NCBI RefSeq assembly: GCF_900215245.1
Contig: NZ_LT907842.1
Span: 2,356,001-2,420,000, forward strand
Length of the DNA stretch: 64,000 nt
Direction: 5' to 3'
Source of the DNA: Pseudomonas fluorescens
GTDB taxonomy: Bacteria > Pseudomonadota > Gammaproteobacteria > Pseudomonadales > Pseudomonadaceae
Notes under the pieces: generated by a model
What the model saw: only the letters and a program-made list of their open reading frames with translations
The model's database searches: none
What the model was told of the DNA's origin: nothing
Position numbers and translations under genes: made by a program
Shown here: one piece after another, positions 15,123 to 22,873 of the stretch
Layout: every line of letters begins with the position of its first letter
How positions within the stretch are numbered: the first letter of the stretch is position 1

Positions 15123-15569
15123 GTGCCTCAAACCCTCGAACAACTCCAGATGAACCTCAGCAGCAGCATGGTGGTGGGCGCCCGTAACTGGCGCAAAATC
15201 TGCCAGACCACGCTGGTGAGCTACGGTATTTCCGAAGCCTGCGCGGTGCCGCTCTTGATGATCGGCCGCTTGGGCGACGGTGTGCACCAGGTCAAAGTCG
15301 CCCAGGCGTCCGGGATGGAAAGCCCGTCGCTGGTGCGCCTGCTCGACCAACTCTGCAGTGGCGGTTACGTGTGCCGTACCGAAGACGTGCACGACCGCCG
15401 TGCCAAGGCCTTGAGCCTTACCGAGCGCGGCCGTGAGCTGGTGCAGGCGGTGGAAGTGCAACTGGTGCGTTTGCGTAAGGACGTGTTGGCAGATATCGCC
15501 CACAGCGACCTTGAAGCTGCGCTGCGCGTACTGCGCGCGTTTGAAGCGGCTGAGGTTGCAACGCCTTGA
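15123..15569 (+). CDS. MarR-family transcriptional regulator
   Basis: 148 aa. It has the winged-helix core of MarR proteins: VAQASGMESPSLVRLLDQL (recognition helix region, about 61-79) and the wing with EDVHDRRAKALSLTERG. Start is GTG 15123; ATG 15150 is a possible shorter start. The stop overlaps the TTG start of the membrane transporter (TTGA at 15566), so the regulator is the first gene of the efflux operon. It likely represses the operon through the nearby inverted repeat and is released by an aromatic or weak-acid ligand, as for related pumps. Confidence 0.88.
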   Translation: MPQTLEQLQMNLSSSMVVGARNWRKICQTTLVSYGISEACAVPLLMIGRLGDGVHQVKVAQASGMESPSLVRLLDQLCSGGYVCRTEDVHDRRAKALSLTERGRELVQAVEVQLVRLRKDVLADIAHSDLEAALRVLRAFEAAEVATP

Positions 15570-17644
15570 ACGGATTTTTTACCGGCTTCCCGCCGGCCCG
15601 CGACTGGTTCTATGGTGTGCGTACGTTTGCGGCGTCGATGATCGCCCTGTACATCGCCATGCTCATGCAGATGCCGCGTCCGTATTGGGCGATGGCCACC
15701 GTGTATATCGTCTCCAGCCCGTTTGTCGGCCCTACCAGCTCCAAGGCGTTGTATCGCGCGATCGGCACCTTTATGGGCGCCGCAGCGGCGGTGATTTTTG
15801 TGCCGATGTTTGTGCAGTCGCCGTATGTGCTGGTGGTGGTGATTGCGTTGTGGACGGGCATTTTGCTGTTCCTGTCCATGCACCTGCGCACCGCGAACAA
15901 CTACGCGTTGATGTTGGCCGGCTACACCTTGCCGCTGATCGCCTTGCCGGTGGTGGATAACCCGCTGGCGGTGTGGGATGTGGCCGAGGCGCGTACCGAA
16001 GAGATTTTCCTCGGCATCGCGGTGGCCGCCGTAGTCGGCGCAATGTTCTGGCCGCGGCGCCTGATGCCGGTGTTCGACGGCTCGGTGGCCAAGTGGTTTG
16101 CCGATGCCCAGGTCTACAGCCAGCGTTTTCTGACCCGTAACGTTGCGCCCGAAGAAATCAGCACCTTGCGCGGCGGCATGGTCGCCACCTTCAACACCCT
16201 GGAATTGATGATCGGCCAGTTGCCCCACGAGGGCGCACGGCCGCAGACGGTGCGCAACACCAAGGAACTGCGCGGGCGCATGATTCACCTGCTGCCGGTG
16301 ATCGATGCCCTGGACGATGCGATCTACGCCATTGAACACCGCGCCCCGGAGTTTCTCGACCGGTTCACGCCGTTGCTGCAAGAAGCCAACGCCTGGCTGG
16401 AGAGCACCACCGAGCAAGCGCCCCTGGAGCGCTGGCGCGTGCTGCGCGACAAGATCGACGCCGCCCAACCCCGCGGCGAAGCACTGGACGACCGCCACAC
16501 GCTGCTGTACTCCAACGCCCTTTATCGCCTCGGCGAATGGGTCGATCTGTGGCAAGACTGTCGCAGCCTGCAAGCCGCCATCCAGTGCGAAAGCCAGGAC
16601 ACCTGGCGCGCCGTCTACCGCCATTGGCGCCTGGGCCGGCTGACGCCGTTCCTCGACCGTGGGCTGATGTTCTATTCCGCGTTTTCCACGGTCACCGCGA
16701 TCATCGTCGCCTCGGTGCTGTGGATCTTGCTGGGCTGGACCGATGGCGGCAGCGCAGTGATTCTGGCCGCCGTGGCGTGCAGCTTTTTCGCCTCGATGGA
16801 CGACCCGGCACCGCAGATCTACCGGTTCTTTTTCTGGACCGCGATGTCGGTGCTGTTCGCCAGCTTGTACCTGTTTCTGGTGCTGCCCAACCTGCACGAT
16901 TTCCCGATGCTGGTGCTGGCGTTTGCGGTGCCGTTCATCTGCATCGGCACGCTCACGGTGCAGCCGCGTTTCTACCTCGGCATGCTGCTGACACTGGTCA
17001 ACACCTCGTCGTTCATCAGCATCCAGGGCGCCTACGACGCGGACTTCCTGAACTTCGCCAACGTCAACCTGGCCGGGCCGGTGGGCCTGTTGTTTGCCTT
17101 TGTGTGGACGCTGGTCGCACGGCCGTTCGGCGCCGAACTGGCAGCCAAGCGCCTGACCCGTTTCAGCTGGCGCGACATTGTCAGCCTGACCGAGCCCGCA
17201 ACCCTGGCCGAACACCGCCACATGGCTGTGCAAATGCTTGACCGCCTGATGCAGCACCTGCCGCGCCTGGCCCTCATCGGCCAGGACACCGGCAGTGCCC
17301 TGCGCGATTTGCGTGTGGCGCTGAACCTGCTCGACCTGCTGGCCTATTCGCCACGCATCTATGGCGTGCCACGGGTATTGCTCAACCAGGTGGTCGAAGG
17401 CGTGGGCGGTTACTTCAAGGCCTGCCTCAAGGCGGGTGAACGCTTGCCCGCGCCCGGTGGTCTGCTGATGACCCTCGACCGCACACGCCGCGCCCTCAAT
17501 GGCCAGGGCCTGCAAAACGAAGAAGACACCCGCCTGCATCTGTTGCACGCATTGGCGGGTCTGCGCCTGTCGTTGCTGCCTGGCGTGGAATTTATTGACG
17601 GCACCGAGCGGGAAGCGCCGTTACCTGATGGAGCGCCTTTATGA
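15566..17644 (+). CDS. aaeB: FUSC/AaeB-type inner-membrane efflux protein
   Basis: 692 aa, close to E. coli AaeB (655 aa). Two similar blocks of about six transmembrane helices (about 25-170 and 365-520), each followed by a cytoplasmic helical region, are typical of the fusaric-acid-resistance family. It drives export of aromatic acids with the HlyD and OMF partners encoded next. TTG start, coupled to the MarR stop. The gene symbol rests on family and order; the substrate in this strain is unknown. Confidence 0.85.
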   Translation: MNGFFTGFPPARDWFYGVRTFAASMIALYIAMLMQMPRPYWAMATVYIVSSPFVGPTSSKALYRAIGTFMGAAAAVIFVPMFVQSPYVLVVVIALWTGILLFLSMHLRTANNYALMLAGYTLPLIALPVVDNPLAVWDVAEARTEEIFLGIAVAAVVGAMFWPRRLMPVFDGSVAKWFADAQVYSQRFLTRNVAPEEISTLRGGMVATFNTLELMIGQLPHEGARPQTVRNTKELRGRMIHLLPVIDALDDAIYAIEHRAPEFLDRFTPLLQEANAWLESTTEQAPLERWRVLRDKIDAAQPRGEALDDRHTLLYSNALYRLGEWVDLWQDCRSLQAAIQCESQDTWRAVYRHWRLGRLTPFLDRGLMFYSAFSTVTAIIVASVLWILLGWTDGGSAVILAAVACSFFASMDDPAPQIYRFFFWTAMSVLFASLYLFLVLPNLHDFPMLVLAFAVPFICIGTLTVQPRFYLGMLLTLVNTSSFISIQGAYDADFLNFANVNLAGPVGLLFAFVWTLVARPFGAELAAKRLTRFSWRDIVSLTEPATLAEHRHMAVQMLDRLMQHLPRLALIGQDTGSALRDLRVALNLLDLLAYSPRIYGVPRVLLNQVVEGVGGYFKACLKAGERLPAPGGLLMTLDRTRRALNGQGLQNEEDTRLHLLHALAGLRLSLLPGVEFIDGTEREAPLPDGAPL

Positions 17645-17850
17645 TCGGTGATCTGGATATCAGCGGGGTATTCCTGCCCACGCTGCTGGTGCTGATGGGC
17701 ATTACCTATGTGTTGTTTCTGGTGGTGCACGGGCTGTTGACGCGCATTCACTTCTATCGCCTGGTCTGGCACCGGGCATTGTTCAATGTGGGGCTCTACG
17801 CGTTGTTGCTGGGCGCGGTGGACTCACTCAGTCGATACCTGATGACATGA
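17641..17850 (+). CDS. aaeX: DUF1656 (AaeX-like) small membrane protein
   Basis: 69 aa with two transmembrane helices; DUF1656 pattern with DISGVFLPTLL at the N-terminus. It sits between the AaeB and AaeA type genes, with ATGA overlaps on both sides (17641 and 17847). E. coli AaeX has the same size, and its function is unclear. Confidence 0.85.
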   Translation: MIGDLDISGVFLPTLLVLMGITYVLFLVVHGLLTRIHFYRLVWHRALFNVGLYALLLGAVDSLSRYLMT

Positions 17851-18755
17851 AAAAACCTTTTTTGACCATCGGCCGTGTCGTTCTCACGCTGTTGATCGTG
17901 ACGTTTGCGGTCGTCGTTGTGTGGCGCATGGTCATGTACTACATGTTTGCGCCCTGGACCCGTGACGGGCATATCCGTGCCGACATCGTGCAGATCGCCC
18001 CGGACGTGTCCGGGTTGATCCAGCAAGTGGACGTGCGCGACAACCAATTGGTAGCCAAGGGTCAGGTGCTGTTTGCCGTTGACCAGGACCGCTTCAAGCT
18101 GGCCCTGCGCCAAGCCCAGGCCGCCGTGGCTGACCGCCAGGAAACCTTGGCCCAGGCCCAGCGCGAATACAAACGTAACCGTGGCCTCGGCAATTTGGTG
18201 CCGAGTGAGCAACTGGAGGAAAGCCAGTCCCGCGTGGCTCGCGCCCAATCGGCCCTGGCCGAGGCGCAAGTGACTGTGGACGCGGCCCAACTCAACCTCG
18301 ACCGCTCGGTGATCCGCAGCCCCGTCGATGGCTACGTCAACGACCGTGCGCCGCGTGCGCAGGAGTTCGTCACGGCCGGGCGCCCGGTGCTCTCGGTGGT
18401 GGACAGCAACTCCTTCCACATCGACGGCTATTTCGAAGAGACCAAGCTGGACGGCATTCACGTCGGCATGCCGGTGGATATCCGCGTGATCGGCGACAAC
18501 ACCCGCCTGCACGGCCATGTGCAGAGCATCGTCGCCGGTATTGAAGACCGTGACCGCACCAGCGGCTCTAACCTGCTGCCCAACGTCAACCCGGCGTTCA
18601 GTTGGGTGCGCCTGGCCCAGCGGATTCCGGTGCGAATCGCCTTTGATGATGTGCCGGCTGACTTTCGCATGATCGCCGGGCGCACGGCCACGGTGTCGAT
18701 CATCGATGACCGGGGCGCTGCCAAAGACCGCGCGCAGCAGGGAGAACAGCCATGA
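17847..18755 (+). CDS. aaeA: HlyD-family periplasmic adaptor (AaeA-like)
   Basis: 302 aa: an N-terminal signal anchor, a lipoyl-like half (IAPDVSGLIQQVDVRDNQLV), a coiled-coil hairpin rich in Gln/Ala, the second lipoyl half (RSVIRSPVDGYV) and a beta-barrel domain. It links the inner-membrane transporter to the outer-membrane channel. Overlaps both neighbours by 4 bp. Confidence 0.88.
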   Translation: MKKPFLTIGRVVLTLLIVTFAVVVVWRMVMYYMFAPWTRDGHIRADIVQIAPDVSGLIQQVDVRDNQLVAKGQVLFAVDQDRFKLALRQAQAAVADRQETLAQAQREYKRNRGLGNLVPSEQLEESQSRVARAQSALAEAQVTVDAAQLNLDRSVIRSPVDGYVNDRAPRAQEFVTAGRPVLSVVDSNSFHIDGYFEETKLDGIHVGMPVDIRVIGDNTRLHGHVQSIVAGIEDRDRTSGSNLLPNVNPAFSWVRLAQRIPVRIAFDDVPADFRMIAGRTATVSIIDDRGAAKDRAQQGEQP

Positions 18756-20200
18756 AACCGGCGGCGTTGCTGGCCACGGCCGGCTTGGGTGTGCTGCTGT
18801 CGGCGTGCCAGGTGGTAGGCCCGGACTACAAATTGCCGCAAACCTCGGCGATCAACCGGGGCGACCTGCAAGGGCAGATTGCGGGCGAAGGCAGCAACGT
18901 CGTGTCGGCGCCGGTGCCGGCGCACTGGTGGAAACTCTACAAAGACCCGCGCCTGGATGAGCTGGTGCGCCAGGCCATGGCCTCCAACACCGACCTGCGT
19001 GTGGCTGCGGCCAACCTGCAACGCGCCCGCTACCAGACGCAACAGGCTGAATCCGCCGGGGGTTGGAACGCCGGGGTCAAGGCCGAAGCCCAGCGCCTGC
19101 AGGAATCCGGTGAGGCCTTTTTGCTGACGGAAAAAGTCCCGGTAGGGAATATCGGCAGCGTCGGGATCAGCACCTCGTATCAGTTCGATCTGTTCGGCAC
19201 CTTGCAACGCGGCATTGAAAGCGCCCAGGCCAGCGCCGACGCGGCGCAGGCGGCTGCCGATGTCGCGCGAATCACCCTGGTGGCGGACGTGGTGCGTTCC
19301 TATACCCAAGTGTGCGCCGCCAACGAAGAGCTGGCGATTGCCAACCAATCCCTCGACCTGCAAGGCCAGAGTACTAAGCTGACCCAGCGCCTGCGCGACG
19401 CCGGGCGCGGTGATGAAACCCAGGTGACCCGCTCGCAGACCCAATACAAATCCTTGCGCGCCGACATGCCGCGCTATGAAGCGTCGCGCCAGGCGGGCCT
19501 GTTCCGTTTGTCGATGCTGCTCGCCAAGCCGGTGGACCAGTTGCCAGCGGGCACCAACACCTGCGCCGAGCTGCCGCACATCGCCCAACTGCTGCCGGTG
19601 GGCGACGGCGCCGCGTTGCTCAAACGCCGCCCGGACGTGCGCCAGGCCGAACGCCAACTGGCCGCTGCCACTGCGCGTATCGGCGTGGCCACCGGCGCGT
19701 TGTACCCGGACATCAGCATTGGGGCCACGGTAGGCACCGTCGGTCTTCTCGATGACCTCGGCACGCCGGCCACTAACCGATGGGGCTTTGGCCCGCTGAT
19801 CAGTTGGTCTGTGCCGACCAACGGTGCGCGTGCGCGAATCCACGAAGCTGAAGCCGCGACCCAGGGCGCCCTGGCACACTTCGACGGCGTGGTGCTTAAC
19901 GCCATTCGCGAAACCCAGACCGGCCTTGCGCAATACACCGCACAGTTGCAACGCCGTGATGCGCTGGCCGATGCCGGCGAGTCCGCCAGAGAAGCATCGG
20001 AGCAGACGCACCGCTTCTTCCAGGCCGGCCGTGCGTCGTTCCTGGCCGACCTGCAAGCCACCCGCACCTACACGGATGTGCGCGCGCAACTGGCCGCGGC
20101 GAACACCCAGGTTGCCATGAGCCAGATCGATCTGTTCCTGGCGTTGGGCGGTGGTTGGGAAAGCGGACGAACGCAAGCGTCACAATCCGGCAAACCCTGA
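18752..20200 (+). CDS. NodT-family outer-membrane efflux lipoprotein
   Basis: 482 aa. Lipoprotein signal with LLSACQVVGPDY, where the Cys is followed by the conserved VGPDY of RND/NodT-type channels, then two OEP repeats. It is the fourth gene of the efflux operon and supplies its own outer-membrane channel, unlike E. coli aae, which uses TolC. ATGA overlap with the HlyD gene. Confidence 0.88.
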   Translation: MKPAALLATAGLGVLLSACQVVGPDYKLPQTSAINRGDLQGQIAGEGSNVVSAPVPAHWWKLYKDPRLDELVRQAMASNTDLRVAAANLQRARYQTQQAESAGGWNAGVKAEAQRLQESGEAFLLTEKVPVGNIGSVGISTSYQFDLFGTLQRGIESAQASADAAQAAADVARITLVADVVRSYTQVCAANEELAIANQSLDLQGQSTKLTQRLRDAGRGDETQVTRSQTQYKSLRADMPRYEASRQAGLFRLSMLLAKPVDQLPAGTNTCAELPHIAQLLPVGDGAALLKRRPDVRQAERQLAAATARIGVATGALYPDISIGATVGTVGLLDDLGTPATNRWGFGPLISWSVPTNGARARIHEAEAATQGALAHFDGVVLNAIRETQTGLAQYTAQLQRRDALADAGESAREASEQTHRFFQAGRASFLADLQATRTYTDVRAQLAAANTQVAMSQIDLFLALGGGWESGRTQASQSGKP

Positions 20201-20296
20201 GCTAAAAGCTATGCTTTGACTGGTGAGTCGCCATGCTCTTCGCCTGAGGGCCGACTTACCTGTCACTGCTCGCGTTTGCTCATGGGGATTCCAATA

Positions 20297-20929
20297 ATGA
20301 AAAACCCTTATGCTCCCGCTTTCTGGTGCGTGTTCTTCGCACTGGTGTTGCTATCGGCCGCTTATTTTTACGGCGTCATGCTCGCCCACCAAATCGACAA
20401 GGCCATGGTCTTTCTCGACAGCGCCTGCCTGGTGATCGGCACGTTGTCCATTGGTGTGGTGGCGTGGGCGTCGTATCAAAACCAACGGGTGAAGAAGAAG
20501 TTGCTTGAGCAAGGCAAGACACGCGTAGCGATCTGGGACACCAAGGTCGCGTTACGCCGCGTTGAAACCGTGTTCGATCGCTATTTCTGGGGCAGCTACT
20601 GGCAGCCCGGCCGCACCTTCCAGGAGGTGATGGGCGAACTCACCGGCACCCCTCTGGAAAAAAGCCTCGAAGCCCTGAAAAAACAATGCGTGCTGCTCGA
20701 CCAGCAGGTCGCTGATGGCAGGCATTGGCTGAATAACGCACGGGAATTGTCCGATGTGGCCAACGCCATGGCCCGCGAACGTTACCAATTGGATTTCTGT
20801 GACCCCAAGGCCGACACCCCCGGCAATGCCGTCATACACCGCGAGTTTGAGGTGTTGGTGTACACCTGGACGGCCCGTTTGAAGCGTTTCGATCACCAAC
20901 TTGATGAGGTCGAATTGGAGTACTCGTGA
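20297..20929 (+). CDS. Hypothetical membrane protein
   Basis: About 210 aa from ATG 20297; the frame is open from 20216, but the extra 27 residues look non-coding. Two transmembrane helices at the N-terminus (about 8-30 and 41-65) are followed by a charged helical cytoplasmic domain of about 140 aa. No family recognised. It stands alone between the efflux operon and the DUF945 gene. Confidence 0.7.
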   Translation: MKNPYAPAFWCVFFALVLLSAAYFYGVMLAHQIDKAMVFLDSACLVIGTLSIGVVAWASYQNQRVKKKLLEQGKTRVAIWDTKVALRRVETVFDRYFWGSYWQPGRTFQEVMGELTGTPLEKSLEALKKQCVLLDQQVADGRHWLNNARELSDVANAMARERYQLDFCDPKADTPGNAVIHREFEVLVYTWTARLKRFDHQLDEVELEYS

Positions 20930-21076
20930 ACCATCTGCTGACCTGACCCCTCTGAAAAGCTGAGCCGTTCGCGGCTGCCAGTGCTAATCTTCCCCCCGTT
21001 TCGGCGGGCTTGAGCCAACCCCCTCGGGGTTCAAGGAAGACAGCCCACTTCTCACAGGATTTGATCAGGTCACTTC

Positions 21077-22573
21077 ATGAATAAGCCAGCAGTTGTTCTT
21101 TTGGGTTTTGTTGTCGCCGTCGGCGTCGTCAGTGCAGGCGGCGCCTGGTACACCGGTAAGCAGCTGGAGCCGGTGCTGCAAACCGCGATCCAGAACGCCA
21201 ACAAGGAACTGCAGACCTCCATGGCCGGCGTCGACGGCACCGTGAACCTGGAGCTGGTCTCCCTGGACCGTGGCCTGTTCAGCAGCACCGCCCATTACCG
21301 CCTCAAGGGCCAAGGCAGCGTCTTCGGCGAAGAAAACCCCAACCCTGAGCTGCTGTTTGTCGACCATATCGAACACGGCCCGCTGCCGTTTTCCCGCCTG
21401 GTGTCGCTGAAATGGCTGCCGGTCATGGCCACCAGTCACTACGCGCTGGAAAAAAACGCCACCACCGAAAAGTGGTTCGCCGCCAGCAAGGACGTGTCGC
21501 CGCTTAAAGGCGTGGCCAATATCGGCTACAACCGTTCGGTCAACGGCAACGTCGAGTTGCTGCCTCTGGAGTTCAAGGACGACAAGTCCTCGGTGAGTTT
21601 CTCCGGCGCCAACCTGGACTTCGACAGCACCGCCGAAGGCCAGAAGGTCAAGGCCGACGGCTACATGAACAGCCTCAAAGTCGCAGCGATCGATGCCAAC
21701 GGTGCGCCGTTTGAAGCCGAGCTGTCTGGCCTGACCGTGGCCAGCAACCTGGCAAAATCCACCTTCGGTTTCTACACCGGGCAAAACACCGTTGAGCTGA
21801 CCGACACCAAGGTCACCTTCGGCCCGCAGAAAGCGGTGCTGACCCTCAAGGGCTTCGAGCAGAAAGACACCAGCGAGACCAAGGACAACAACCTGGCCGG
21901 CCGTGTCGACTACAAAATCGACGAGATCGGTTACCAGGGTAAGCCTGTCGGCTCGGCGGCCATGGCCTTGAGCATGAAGAACGTCGACATCCCGGCGATG
22001 CTGGTGCTGACCAAGCTTTACCAGGACAAGATGCAACCGGTGCAAGCCGCTGCGGCGGCCGGCCAGCCCGTGCCTGAGCTGCAGCTGAGCGAAGCCGAGC
22101 AGACCCTGGCAGAGGCGAACGTCAACCAGGTGCTGGCCGCCAAGCCGCAACTGGCGGTGGAAAACCTGTCGCTGAAAACCACCCACGGCGAAAGCAAATT
22201 CAACCTGGTGCTGGACCTGACCAAGCCTGCGTCGATGGAACTGCCGCCGGTTGAGCTGGGCAAACAAGTCATCGCCCTGCTGGATGCCAACCTGACCCTG
22301 TCCAAGCCAATGATTGGCGATGTAGCCGCCCTGCAAGCCGAAGTGGGCGGTGTGACCGACCCTAAAGCCATCGAGCAGCAATCGCAGATGGCTGCCGAGA
22401 TGGTCAGCGGCATGGCGGTCGGTACGCAACTGGCGACCCTGGTGGGCACCGACGTGGTCTCCAAACTGCACTACGCCAACAATGAAGTGATGTTCAACGG
22501 CCAGAAGATGACCGTTGAGCAGTTCATTGGTTTTGTCATGGCCAAAATGGGTGCGGTCAGCGGCGCCCAGTAA
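21077..22573 (+). CDS. DUF945 (YdgA-like) envelope protein
   Basis: 498 aa. N-terminal signal anchor (AVVLLGFVVAVGVVSAGGAW) with the typical YTGKQLE and ATSHYALEK segments of the DUF945 family, then a long periplasmic domain. E. coli YdgA is 502 aa. The leader holds two GC-rich hairpins (near 20995-21037) about 40-80 nt before the start. Function of the family is poorly defined (periplasmic, dimeric). Confidence 0.82.
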   Translation: MNKPAVVLLGFVVAVGVVSAGGAWYTGKQLEPVLQTAIQNANKELQTSMAGVDGTVNLELVSLDRGLFSSTAHYRLKGQGSVFGEENPNPELLFVDHIEHGPLPFSRLVSLKWLPVMATSHYALEKNATTEKWFAASKDVSPLKGVANIGYNRSVNGNVELLPLEFKDDKSSVSFSGANLDFDSTAEGQKVKADGYMNSLKVAAIDANGAPFEAELSGLTVASNLAKSTFGFYTGQNTVELTDTKVTFGPQKAVLTLKGFEQKDTSETKDNNLAGRVDYKIDEIGYQGKPVGSAAMALSMKNVDIPAMLVLTKLYQDKMQPVQAAAAAGQPVPELQLSEAEQTLAEANVNQVLAAKPQLAVENLSLKTTHGESKFNLVLDLTKPASMELPPVELGKQVIALLDANLTLSKPMIGDVAALQAEVGGVTDPKAIEQQSQMAAEMVSGMAVGTQLATLVGTDVVSKLHYANNEVMFNGQKMTVEQFIGFVMAKMGAVSGAQ

Positions 22574-22574
22574 G

Positions 22575-22596
22575 ATTTCTTACATCAGTAAGAAAT
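22575..22596 (+). terminator. Hairpin right after the DUF945 stop
   Basis: ATTTCTTAC-ATCA-GTAAGAAAT, a perfect 9-bp stem starting two bases after the TAA. There is no clear T-run, so it may be an mRNA 3'-end stabiliser rather than a terminator. Confidence 0.45.
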
Positions 22597-22602
22597 AAAT
22601 AA

Positions 22603-22693
22603 TGTGGGAGCCGAAGGGCTCGCGACAGGGGTCAAACGACCGGCGTTAAGGCCGGTTGATACCTCATCGTCGCGGGCAAGTCCGCTCCCACAT
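22603..22693 (+). repeat. REP pair
   Basis: TGTGGGAGCCGAAGGGCTCGCGA on the left and CGCGGGCAAGTCCGCTCCCACA on the right form a REP pair of about 90 bp between the DUF945 gene and pgaA. The left arm is degenerate. Confidence 0.8.
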
Positions 22694-22786
22694 TCATATT
22701 TCCGGCAGGCCCTGCAATTCTGAACAATTGTTATCAATTGGCCTTCTGCCTACTTTACTGAGGGATAGTTCCTACAGGAAAGCTAG

Positions 22787-22807
22787 GCCGGGTCACTAGA
22801 CGCCGGC
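22787..22807 (+). promoter_or_regulatory. pgaA leader hairpin 1
   Basis: GCCGGGTC-ACTA-GAC(G)CCGGC: an 8-bp stem with one bulged G in the pgaA leader. There is no T-run, so it is not a simple terminator; it suggests a structured 5' UTR. Confidence 0.45.
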
Positions 22808-22844
22808 ACCCTGATGCGTTTCGCTCAGGACCACCTATCGTTAC

Positions 22845-22867
22845 AGCTTTCCTTGTGTAAGGAAGCT
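22845..22867 (+). promoter_or_regulatory. Hairpin that hides the pgaA ribosome-binding site
   Basis: AGC(T)TTCCTT-GTGT-AAGGAAGCT: 9 bp with one bulged T. The 3' arm holds AAGGA (22859-22863), the only good Shine-Dalgarno match for ATG 22874, 10 nt before it. AAGGA also fits the RsmA/CsrA core ANGGA. In E. coli, CsrA represses pgaA at its leader, so a similar control is plausible here, but RsmA binding is inferred. Confidence 0.55.
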
Positions 22868-22873
22868 CTCGAT

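Noticed and set aside
15365..17548. Large minus-strand open frame opposite marR and aaeB
   Set aside because: His/Gln/Arg-rich translation without domain signs; both plus-strand genes are well supported.
22740..22873. pgaA leader considered as a c-di-GMP riboswitch
   Set aside because: The conserved GEMM core words are absent; only simple hairpins are seen.
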